NCBI GenBank assembly: GCA_036274635.1
Contig: DASUFI010000120.1
Coordinates: 1-5,022 of the forward strand
DNA from: DASUFI01 sp036274635
GTDB taxonomy: Bacteria; Planctomycetota; B15-G4
Length of the DNA: 5,022 nucleotides
Direction: 5' to 3'
The notes beneath the pieces are model-generated. The model saw nothing but the letters and a program-made list of their open reading frames with translations. It did no database searches and was not told where the DNA came from. This document shows positions 1-5,022 of this stretch, piece after piece (position 1 is the first letter of the stretch; the number at the start of each line of letters is the position of its first letter). The translations under genes and the position numbers were made by a program.

Positions 1-305
1 GAGCCGGGCGCGTCCGGTTCGTTTGCGGGCTTCTCGGCCGCGGGCTTGGGCGGTTCTGGCTCGCTCTCGATGTCGGAGCGCAGGTCCAGGTCCTGGGGCA
101 GCTTGCGGAGCTCGGCGCGGACTTCGCGGAAGCCGGTCTGCATCTCGGGAGGCAGCGTCACCTGGCGCTTGAGGTCGTCGGCGACGCCGCGGAGGCGCTT
201 CACGGTGGTGCCGGCCTTGCGCGCGACGTCGGGGAGGTCGCCGCCGTAGAGCATCACGGCGAGGACGGCGACGACGAGCAGCTCGGTGGCGCCGACGTCG
301 AACAT
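1..305 (-). CDS. tatA: TatA/TatB-family twin-arginine translocase subunit (3' end off the left edge)
   Basis: Partial gene. It starts at ATG 305-303 and is still open at base 1, giving 101 codons. Translation begins MFDVGATELLVVAVLAVMLY. Residues 1-20 form a short N-terminal membrane helix with a polar Glu at position 8, as is common in TatA/TatB. Then comes a hinge YGGDLPD (20-26), an amphipathic basic helix (about 26-49, with R29, K30, K36, R37, R39, K46, R47), a second charged helix (about 54-76) and a low-complexity Pro/Glu/Lys tail (79-101). This order is the TatA/TatB layout. The family forms the membrane part of the Tat system, which exports folded proteins carrying a twin-arginine signal. 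TatA and TatB cannot be separated with certainty from this fragment; the long tail would also suit TatB. The hinge has two residues between YG and LP, where Escherichia coli TatA and TatB have three. No in-frame ATG or GTG lies between this start and the preceding stop region, and no clear Shine-Dalgarno sequence precedes it. Confidence 0.82.
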   Translation of the reverse strand, partial: MFDVGATELLVVAVLAVMLYGGDLPDVARKAGTTVKRLRGVADDLKRQVTLPPEMQTGFREVRAELRKLPQDLDLRSDIESEPEPPKPAAEKPANEPDAPG

Positions 306-345
306 CAGCGTGGAGCGGGCGGGGACGAGGCGGGCGACATGGCCA
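306..345. other. 40-bp gap between lptD-like and tat-like genes
   Basis: This is the only true intergenic stretch in the window. It lies between the TGA of the LptD-like gene (348-346) and the ATG of the Tat-like gene (305-303). It shows no stem-loop followed by a T run, so I see no intrinsic terminator, and no recognisable -35/-10 pair. There is no purine-rich Shine-Dalgarno motif next to the Tat start: the minus-strand bases just upstream are pyrimidine-rich (CCGCTCCACGCTG). The short gap and lack of a terminator suggest read-through from the LPS-transport genes. Confidence 0.6.
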
Positions 346-2625
346 TCATTGATACCGCCCCCCGATCCTTTCCGCGAGGTCCTCGTCGGAGCGACCGGCC
401 GGCGTGAGGCGCAGGGACACCCGCGTCTCGTTGTCCGAGGCGCCCGTGGCGGTGCCACCGCGGTGTGTGGACACCTCCATGTCCACGTACCAGCAATGGG
501 CCAGCTGGCGCAGGACGACGCCACTGCGCACGCGGTCGTGGGTGCGCTCGTCCACCTGATAGAAGGTGGCCACCGCCCACTTCTCGTTGACCTGCCATGA
601 CACGGCCGAGGTGACGAAGTCGAACTCGTGGTAGGCGCGGTTGTTCGAGAGGTGCAGGCTGCAGGCGGGCGCGAGGTGGGTGTTGAAGGAGGCGAAGGAC
701 TCGAGGTAGTGGCCGTCCTCGAGGTCCTGCTGCGTGCGCCAGTGAAAGCGCGCGTCGTCGAGGATGGGCATCTTCGCGCCGGGCTTCCAGCGCGCGTCGA
801 GCAGCAGGGAGCCCAGCGTCTTGCCGTCGTTGTCGCGCTCCTGGTCGGGATAGATGGGCAGCAGCCAGTCGGTGTCGAGGATGGTCTGCACCTCGCCGTC
901 CTGGTGCGTCTGCAGGCGGTCGCGCCACTGCAGCGTGAGGGCGCGCACGGGCGCCAGCTGCTCGATCTCGTCGATCTGCAAGAGCTCGTTGGGCAGCGTG
1001 CTCACGTAGTAGCGGTCGTAGTAGCCGACGTGCACCTCGGCCAGGCGCCGCAGGCCGTCGATGTTCCAGTCCTCGTCGTGCGCGCTGCTGTCGGTGCCGT
1101 GGAAGCTGCGCGACCAGTCCACGCCCGCCGAGCCGGCGGTGCGCACGTCCTGGCCCTGGTCCACGGTCTTGTCGAACCACGTGAGGTCGGCGCCGAGCAG
1201 CGCGCGCACGCGGTCTCCGTTGGGCAGGTCGAAGGGATAGTCGAGGCGCGTCTCCGTGCCGACGCGCAGGTTCGAGAGCTCCGGCCCGAGGGTGTTCTCC
1301 GCTGGCAGCGTCTTGGCGTTCGACACGTAGGTGCGCGACGAGAAGAAGCCGCCCAGCAGCGGCTCGCCCACGAGGCGCGCATCGAACTCGGGCTGGTACA
1401 CCACCGTCTGGTCGAAGTCGTTGAGACGCGTGCTCTCCAGCAGCGTGTAGGCGCGGTTGTCCACCACGTCGCGGTAGCTGACGTAGGTCTCCTGCGGCTT
1501 CTCCTCGTTGAACTCGCGCTCGTAGTACTCCTTGAGGTAGTTCGCGTCGGACTGCTTCGAGACCTCGATGTCCAGGGTCTGGTGCTCGTCGATGTGCGTG
1601 CGGTGCTGCACGTCGTAGCGGCCGCGGTCCGCATCCGGGATGGGCTGGTCCAGGTGATCGTGGTCGGCCTCGTCGTGGATGTGCGAGGCGAAGATCTCGC
1701 CCTTGCTGTCCTTGGTCTCGTACTTGAGCTTGGGCTCGAGGAAGATGCCGCGCTCGCTCATGAACTCGGTGGTCATCGACCAGCGCGCGTCCACGTGCTC
1801 CGGGCCGCCGAACAGGCGCGTGAGCGCGGAGACCGCGGGGCTCGCGTCGCCGCCCCACTCGAGGCCCAGCTCGTTGCCGAAGCGCGAGCTGCGGCCCGCC
1901 GTCACGCGTCGCAGCAGCAGGCCGTCGTCCTTGTCCAGGTTGGTGCTGGCGCCCGGCAGCCAGAAGACCGGCACCTCGCCCACGCGGACGATGTTGCCGC
2001 CCGTCTCGAGCACGCGGCCGTCGGGCGTGTCGCGCAGCTCGGCCCAGGGCGTCTGCACGTGCCAGTGCGGGTGGCCGTAGGTGCAGTTCGTGTAGCGGAA
2101 GTTCTCCATGCGCAGCGTGCCGTCCTGCAGCCGGCGCAGGGTGTCGAAGCGCGCGGCCAGCGGCGGCAGGCCCGCGGCGCGCGGCGCAAGCAGCTCGCCC
2201 TGCACGATGGTGGCCACGCCCGTGGTGTTGTCCAGGTGGTAGGTGGTGGCTTCGGAGATGCGCTCGTCGCCCTCGGTCACCGTCACGTGCCCGTCGAGGA
2301 ACAGCTCCAGCAGCCGGTCGTCCGGCACCACCGTCTCGCCGCTCGGCAGCGCGGGCGCGGGCGGCCCGGACACGTCGTGCTTCATGGCGATCACCAGCGT
2401 GTCGCCGCGGAGGTGGCGCAAGCCGTGCTCCACCTCGACGCCGCCGAGGAAGATGACCTGGTAGCGCGTCGGGTCGCTCGGGTCCGGCATGCCGTAGAAG
2501 GGGCCGGCCGGGCGGATGATGGTGGCCTCGGCCACGTCCTCGACCTGCTGCCCGCGCGCGGCGACGGCGGCCAGCAGCGCGACCAGCAGGCACGTCGCCG
2601 TGCGCCGCCGCTCAGTGGTCCACAT
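346..2625 (-). CDS. lptD: LptD-like LPS-assembly outer-membrane protein
   Basis: Complete 759-residue protein, close to the usual LptD size (E. coli LptD is 784). LptD is the outer-membrane beta-barrel, with a periplasmic jellyroll, that receives LPS from the LptA bridge and places it on the cell surface. Visible parts: a signal peptide (1-22); an OstA-type beta domain (about 55-150) with GDTLVIA and LDGHVTVTEGDERIS strands; the linker signature YTNCTYGHPHWHV (178-190), matching the family's Cys-x(n)-P-x-W block; GEVPVFWLPG (216-225), matching the 'vPvfYlPy' block before the barrel; and a barrel of alternating strands (about 235-741) containing QSDANYL (358-364), the usual 'SD..Y' motif. C711 in AHCWYV lies where E. 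coli has its C-terminal Cys pair. The ATG at 2625 is chosen because it gives a good signal peptide; it overlaps the upstream gene by 14 bp. The last strand is followed by a hydrophilic tail of about 18 residues. The family call is firm. The exact substrate (true LPS or a related lipid) is not shown. Confidence 0.88.
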   Translation of the reverse strand: MWTTERRRTATCLLVALLAAVAARGQQVEDVAEATIIRPAGPFYGMPDPSDPTRYQVIFLGGVEVEHGLRHLRGDTLVIAMKHDVSGPPAPALPSGETVVPDDRLLELFLDGHVTVTEGDERISEATTYHLDNTTGVATIVQGELLAPRAAGLPPLAARFDTLRRLQDGTLRMENFRYTNCTYGHPHWHVQTPWAELRDTPDGRVLETGGNIVRVGEVPVFWLPGASTNLDKDDGLLLRRVTAGRSSRFGNELGLEWGGDASPAVSALTRLFGGPEHVDARWSMTTEFMSERGIFLEPKLKYETKDSKGEIFASHIHDEADHDHLDQPIPDADRGRYDVQHRTHIDEHQTLDIEVSKQSDANYLKEYYEREFNEEKPQETYVSYRDVVDNRAYTLLESTRLNDFDQTVVYQPEFDARLVGEPLLGGFFSSRTYVSNAKTLPAENTLGPELSNLRVGTETRLDYPFDLPNGDRVRALLGADLTWFDKTVDQGQDVRTAGSAGVDWSRSFHGTDSSAHDEDWNIDGLRRLAEVHVGYYDRYYVSTLPNELLQIDEIEQLAPVRALTLQWRDRLQTHQDGEVQTILDTDWLLPIYPDQERDNDGKTLGSLLLDARWKPGAKMPILDDARFHWRTQQDLEDGHYLESFASFNTHLAPACSLHLSNNRAYHEFDFVTSAVSWQVNEKWAVATFYQVDERTHDRVRSGVVLRQLAHCWYVDMEVSTHRGGTATGASDNETRVSLRLTPAGRSDEDLAERIGGRYQ
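2560..2625 (-). other. Sec-type signal peptide of the LptD-like protein
   Basis: Residues 1-22 have a basic n-region (E5, R6-R8), a hydrophobic core (TCLLVALLAA, 11-20) and an A-V-A site at 20-22, so cleavage after A22 is likely. Cleavage after A23, or after G25 just before QQ, is also possible. C12 lies inside the hydrophobic core without a lipobox (no L-x-G/A-C at the end of the core), so this is not a lipoprotein signal. Export to the periplasm is what an outer-membrane barrel requires. Confidence 0.8.
2612..2625 (-). promoter_or_regulatory. 14-bp stop/start overlap between the LptC/LptA-like and LptD-like genes
   Basis: The LptD-like ATG (2625-2623) lies inside the last codons of the upstream gene, whose TGA is at 2614-2612. 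No strong Shine-Dalgarno motif precedes the ATG; only GTGGTGC is close by. This arrangement usually means translational coupling: ribosomes ending the upstream gene re-initiate on the downstream one. It supports a single mRNA and linked synthesis of the two proteins. Confidence 0.7.
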
Positions 2626-2959
2626 GCACCACGCTGCGCTCGATGCGGAAACGTTCGGTGTCGGGCTGGAGCTCGGCCGCGGCGAAGGTCATCTGCAGGC
2701 CCGCCGACGTGAGCTGTCCCGGCCCCTCCAGCCGCGCGAGGTCGCCGGGCACGTCCCAGGTGAGGGTCGTGCCGCTGGCCTCGATGTCGTTCGAGCTCAG
2801 CGTGACGCCGCCGGTGGCCTCCAGCCAGACCGGCGCGTCCTGCGCGTCGAGGCGCGCCGACACGCGCTCGCCCGCGCGCGCCACGAGGCGCCGCTCGCCG
2901 TCCACGCGCTCGACCAGCGCGTGGCCGCGCAGCTCCACCGTGTGCGCCGCGCGGTCCGC
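2612..2959 (-). other. C-terminal OstA/LptA-like unit of the bridge-like protein
   Basis: Residues about 680-794 read like a single LptA/LptC-type unit: TVELRGHALVERVDGERRLV, then ATGGVTLSSNDIEASGTTLT and LARLEGPGQLTSAGLQ. The pattern 'G-hydrophobic strand, turn, a-x-G-x-x-L-x-W/Y-D, l-x-x-x-g' is typical of OstA domains. As the last unit before the stop, it would be the natural edge to join the N-terminal jellyroll of the LptD-like protein. This is an inference from order alone; the boundary with module 4 is approximate. Confidence 0.5.
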
Positions 2960-5022
2960 GTCCAGCTGGTCGGCGGCCACGTGCAGCGGCACGCCGCCGC
3001 CGGCCGGACGCAGCCAGGCCTCGGCCCGCCCGACGGCGTGCAGCGTCACGGGCGCGCCGTCCGGCGTGGAGCCCAGCGTGATGGACTCCTCGGCCGCGAG
3101 GGAGAGGCCGTCGGGCGCGCTGGATTCCACGCGCGACGGGCCGCGCAGCTCGGTGGTGCCGGAGGGCCCCGCGACGATGAGGTGCGGCGTGATGAGCGTG
3201 CGGCCGCCGCTCTCCACGCGCACCGAGCCCTGCACGTCCCCGCGCCCGGCGCGCAGCGGGTCGGCGGCGCCCGGGGGCACGAGCCAGTCGAGCGGGCCGT
3301 CGGCGGAGAGCAGCAGGTCGGGCTGGCCCGGCGCGGCCGGCTGCGCCATGCGCACGTCGCGCTCGATGCGCAGGTGACCGATGCGGCCGTCCCAGGCGAG
3401 GTCCGTGCCGCTGCCGTGCAGCGCGCCCAGCGCGAAGGTCGCGGGGCCCTCGGCGCCCAGCGTCTCGCCGTCGGGGTGCGAGGCCAGCATGAGCCAGTCG
3501 CCCTCCAGCGTGGCGGGCGGCCCGCCCTGCGGGTCGACGAGGTCGAGGCGCGCGGCGCCGTGCAGCTCCATCGAGCGTGCCGGTCCGTCGATCAGCACGC
3601 GGTCGGCCGCGAGCGTGCTGCCGTCGCTGCCGTGCCCGGTGACGCGGCCGCGCAGCTGGCCGCGGCCCTCGAGCGCGTCGGTGGCGCCGGGCGGCACGGT
3701 CCACGAGAGGCCGTTGGCCGCGACCAGCACGTACTGCAGGCGGCTCTGCGGGAGCACGAGCGTGACGTGCGCGTCGCGGACGAGGTCCACGCGCCCGCCG
3801 GGCTCGTCCCAGGAGAGGCCCTCGCCCGTGCCAGCCACGTCGTCGCGCGACCAGCTCACGTGGCCGGGCGCGGTGAGCAGCCCGCCCTCGCGCTGCAGGC
3901 TCTGCGACTCCAGGCGGCCGCGCGGGTGGCCGGGCGGGCCGGTGAGCACGGTGACGTCGCCCTGCGCCGCCCCCAGCGCGAGGCCGCCCTGCGCGTCGGC
4001 GGCCAGCGTGACCTCGTGCGCGTCGAGGCGCGTCTCCTCGCCGCGCAGCACGCGCCGGAAGCTCGCGCCGCCGACGAGCCGGATCTGCCGCGCGGGCCCG
4101 TCGCAGAAGACGCTCGCGGCGGCCAGCGTCGTGCCGTCGGGCAGCGTGCCGGTGACCGGGCCGTGCAGCTCGCCGGTCCCCTGGTTGAGCGCGTCGGGCG
4201 CGCCGGGTGGCGCCTGCCAGGTCAGGCCGCCGGGCGCGAGCAGCCGCAGTCCGGCCCAGGGGTGGCCGCTGCCCTCGACCACGGACAGCACGGCGTCGCG
4301 CGCGAGGGACAGCCGGCCCGTCGCGCGGTCCCAGTCCAGCTCGTCGCCCGCGACGGCGAAGGCCTCGCGCGTCCAGTCGACGCGGCCCGGTGCGTGCACG
4401 TGCTCGGCCTCCAGCGTCACCGCGTCGGTGGTCAGCCAGGCCGGCTCGCCGCTGACGGGCACGGCGTCGACGCGCACCGCGCCCTGCGCGTCGGCGCGCG
4501 CGAGGCCGCCATCGGCGTCGGTCACGGCCGTGATGCGGCTGGCGGCGAGGCGCGTCTCGCCGCCGTCGGACGCGCGGCGCGCGAGGCGCGCGTCGCCCTG
4601 CAGCACCAGCGCGTTCGTGCGGCCGTCCACCAGGACGGTTTGCGCGGCGAGGCGGCTGCCGTCGCTGGCCGTGCCGCTCACCGGGCCGCGCAGCTCGCCG
4701 TAGGAGGCGCTGCGCGGGTCGGGGGCGTCGGGCGGCACCGTCCAGGTGAGGCCGCCCGTGGCCTCCAGGTCGAGGCCGGGGCGCCCTTCGGCGGGCGGCA
4801 GCGCGATGTGCGCGGCCGCGTCGTAGACCAGCCGGCCCGTCGCGAAGTCCCAGGCGAGGTCGAGGCCCGAGAGCGAGACGTCGTCGCGCGACCAGCTCGA
4901 CGGGCCGGGCGCGCTCACCTGCTCGCCGTGCACGTCGAGCTGCTCGCACTGCAGGCGCGCCGTCTGCCCGTCGGCCAGCGGGAAGGTGCCGCGCACGTCG
5001 CCCCGCAGCGACCAGTCCTCGG
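2612..5022 (-). CDS. Multi-module LptC/LptA (OstA)-like periplasmic bridge protein (5' end off the right edge)
   Basis: At least 802 codons are read open from base 5020 to the TGA at 2614-2612. The frame is still open at the right edge, so the N-terminus is missing. The first GTG in frame (4996) sits inside a repeat unit and is not the real start. The protein is made of short alternating beta-strands and Gly/Asp turns, in phrases such as GELRGPVSGT, DGSTLAADRVLIDG and APGHVSWSRDDV. These resemble LptC and OstA/LptA, whose beta-jellyrolls shield lipid A chains across the periplasm. Counting from 4996 as residue 1, the phrase G-L/P-x-W-x-x-P-P recurs with Trp at 85, 260, 432 and 571. A W-x-R-D/E phrase has Trp at 35, 208 and 382, and an L-x-W-D phrase at 49, 222, 396, 535 and 747. 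No membrane segment is visible in the part present; an LptC-type anchor would lie beyond the edge. LptC and LptA are normally about 190 residues each, so this length is unusual. The position directly before lptD supports the role. An AsmA-like or other beta-rich bridge is the main alternative. Confidence 0.7.
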   Translation of the reverse strand, partial: EDWSLRGDVRGTFPLADGQTARLQCEQLDVHGEQVSAPGPSSWSRDDVSLSGLDLAWDFATGRLVYDAAAHIALPPAEGRPGLDLEATGGLTWTVPPDAPDPRSASYGELRGPVSGTASDGSRLAAQTVLVDGRTNALVLQGDARLARRASDGGETRLAASRITAVTDADGGLARADAQGAVRVDAVPVSGEPAWLTTDAVTLEAEHVHAPGRVDWTREAFAVAGDELDWDRATGRLSLARDAVLSVVEGSGHPWAGLRLLAPGGLTWQAPPGAPDALNQGTGELHGPVTGTLPDGTTLAAASVFCDGPARQIRLVGGASFRRVLRGEETRLDAHEVTLAADAQGGLALGAAQGDVTVLTGPPGHPRGRLESQSLQREGGLLTAPGHVSWSRDDVAGTGEGLSWDEPGGRVDLVRDAHVTLVLPQSRLQYVLVAANGLSWTVPPGATDALEGRGQLRGRVTGHGSDGSTLAADRVLIDGPARSMELHGAARLDLVDPQGGPPATLEGDWLMLASHPDGETLGAEGPATFALGALHGSGTDLAWDGRIGHLRIERDVRMAQPAAPGQPDLLLSADGPLDWLVPPGAADPLRAGRGDVQGSVRVESGGRTLITPHLIVAGPSGTTELRGPSRVESSAPDGLSLAAEESITLGSTPDGAPVTLHAVGRAEAWLRPAGGGVPLHVAADQLDADRAAHTVELRGHALVERVDGERRLVARAGERVSARLDAQDAPVWLEATGGVTLSSNDIEASGTTLTWDVPGDLARLEGPGQLTSAGLQMTFAAAELQPDTERFRIERSVVHVDH
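2747..3298 (-). repeat. Repeat module 4 of the bridge-like protein (divergent)
   Basis: Residues 567-750. It opens with GPLDWLVPPGAADPLRAG and GDVQGSVRVESGGRTLIT, which match the anchors of the other modules, but its second half diverges and is longer. The L-x-W-D phrase (TLTWD, Trp 747) comes 176 residues after the opening Trp, compared with 136-137 in modules 1 and 2 and 103 in the shortened module 3. Confidence 0.62.
3299..3715 (-). repeat. Repeat module 3 of the bridge-like protein (shortened, 139 residues)
   Basis: Residues 428-566. It opens with NGLSWTVPPGATDALEG, then GQLRGRVTGHGSDGSTLAAD, DGPARSMELHGAARLDLV and, earlier than expected, GSGTDLAWDGRIGHLRIERD. Compared with module 2 it lacks about 34 residues in the second half, including the strand pair around GDVTVLTGPPGHPRGRLES and the W-x-R-D phrase. 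Confidence 0.72.
3716..4231 (-). repeat. Repeat module 2 of the bridge-like protein (172 residues)
   Basis: Residues 256-427. It opens with GGLTWQAPPGAPDAL, then GELHGPVTGTLPDGTTLAA, DGPARQIRLVGGASF, GEETRLDAHEVTLAADAQGG, APGHVSWSRDDVAGTGEGLS and GRVDLVRDAHVTL. It is the clearest full copy and gives the best reading of the module's order. Its single Cys (298) is unpaired in the visible part of the module. Confidence 0.78.
4232..4756 (-). repeat. Repeat module 1 of the bridge-like protein (175 residues)
   Basis: Residues 81-255, counting from 4996. It opens with GGLTWTVPPDAPD, followed by GELRGPVSGTASDGSRLAAQ, a DGGETRL strand, ADGGLARADAQGAVRV, then APGRVDWTREAF and GDELDWDRATGRLSL. The order of phrases is the same as in module 2, with clear similarity on the DNA level only at the anchor phrases, so the duplication is old. 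Confidence 0.75.
4757..5022 (-). repeat. Repeat module 0 of the bridge-like protein (partial)
   Basis: C-terminal part of a module cut by the right edge. It carries SLRGDVRGTFPLADGQ, then APGPSSWSRDDV (Trp at 35) and LDLAWDFATGRL (Trp at 49). These match the same phrases in modules 1 and 2. The beginning SLRGDVRG aligns with GELRGPVSG of module 1, although it follows a different spacing to the W-x-R-D phrase. Confidence 0.6.

Noticed and set aside
339..346. Palindrome ATGGCCAT at the end of the LptD-like gene
   Set aside because: Eight bases is too short to mean much. It is not followed by a T run and has no second copy nearby, so it supports neither a terminator nor an operator.
1002..1634. 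Minus-strand Thr/Ser/Arg-rich open frame of 210 codons inside the LptD-like gene
   Set aside because: Low-complexity out-of-frame translation with no signal, domain or ribosome-binding site.
305..2593. Minus-strand open frame of 762 codons overlapping the LptD-like gene
   Set aside because: An Arg/Ala/Pro/Gly-rich out-of-frame reading of the same DNA with no signal peptide or recognisable motif. Its stop merely touches the Tat-like start.
628..2712. Plus-strand open frame of 694 codons opposite the LptD-like gene
   Set aside because: It is a GC-rich antisense shadow. Its translation is a monotonous Val/Ala/Arg/Leu/His string without domain features, while the minus strand in the same place gives clear LptD motifs and a signal peptide.
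3381..4703. Plus-strand open frame of 440 codons opposite the bridge-like gene
   Set aside because: The composition is Ser/Pro/Arg/Ala-rich and shows no domain. It persists only because the repeated modules on the other strand lack stop trinucleotides in this frame.
2391..4949. Minus-strand open frame of 852 codons in another frame across the bridge-like gene
   Set aside because: The translation is almost entirely Arg, Ala, Gly and Pro, as expected from reading high-GC3 codons out of frame. The competing frame has ordered repeats with balanced composition.
4994..4996. GTG as the start of the bridge-like gene
   Set aside because: The frame stays open upstream to the window edge, and the upstream residues (DWSLRGD) continue the repeat pattern, so the gene begins outside the window.

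Overview
The window is a very GC-rich stretch (G and C clearly dominate, and most third codon positions are G or C). It reads as one minus-strand gene cluster with almost no non-coding DNA. The products place it in a Gram-negative (diderm) bacterium that builds an LPS-type outer membrane. The TatA-like protein has a short hinge of the form YG-GD-LP, which resembles forms I remember from Planctomycetota. That phylum, or a similar high-GC diderm lineage, is my best guess, but it is an inference and not shown by the sequence.

In order of transcription (right to left): (1) 5022-2612 is the 3' part of a long gene whose true start lies beyond the right edge. It encodes a repetitive, all-beta-looking protein of the LptC/LptA (OstA) type, with about four modules of 139-175 residues plus part of a fifth. 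(2) 2625-346 is a complete gene for an LptD-like outer-membrane LPS translocon. Its start overlaps the end of the preceding gene by 14 bp. (3) After a 40-bp gap, 305-1 is the 5' part of a TatA/TatB-family gene that runs off the left edge. It encodes an N-terminal membrane helix, the hinge, an amphipathic helix and a Pro/Glu/Lys-rich tail.

The first two genes fit one pathway. LPS or a related glycolipid leaves the inner membrane, crosses the periplasm on a bridge of OstA/LptA-like beta-jellyroll units, and is inserted into the outer leaflet by LptD. The unusual point is that the bridge appears to be encoded as one long multi-module polypeptide instead of separate small LptC and LptA proteins. 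The Tat gene has no obvious mechanistic link to LPS export and is probably just a co-transcribed neighbour.

No RNA genes, mobile elements, CRISPR arrays or convincing terminators or promoters were seen. The long open frames on the plus strand, and the alternative frames on the minus strand, are GC-driven shadows of these three genes.
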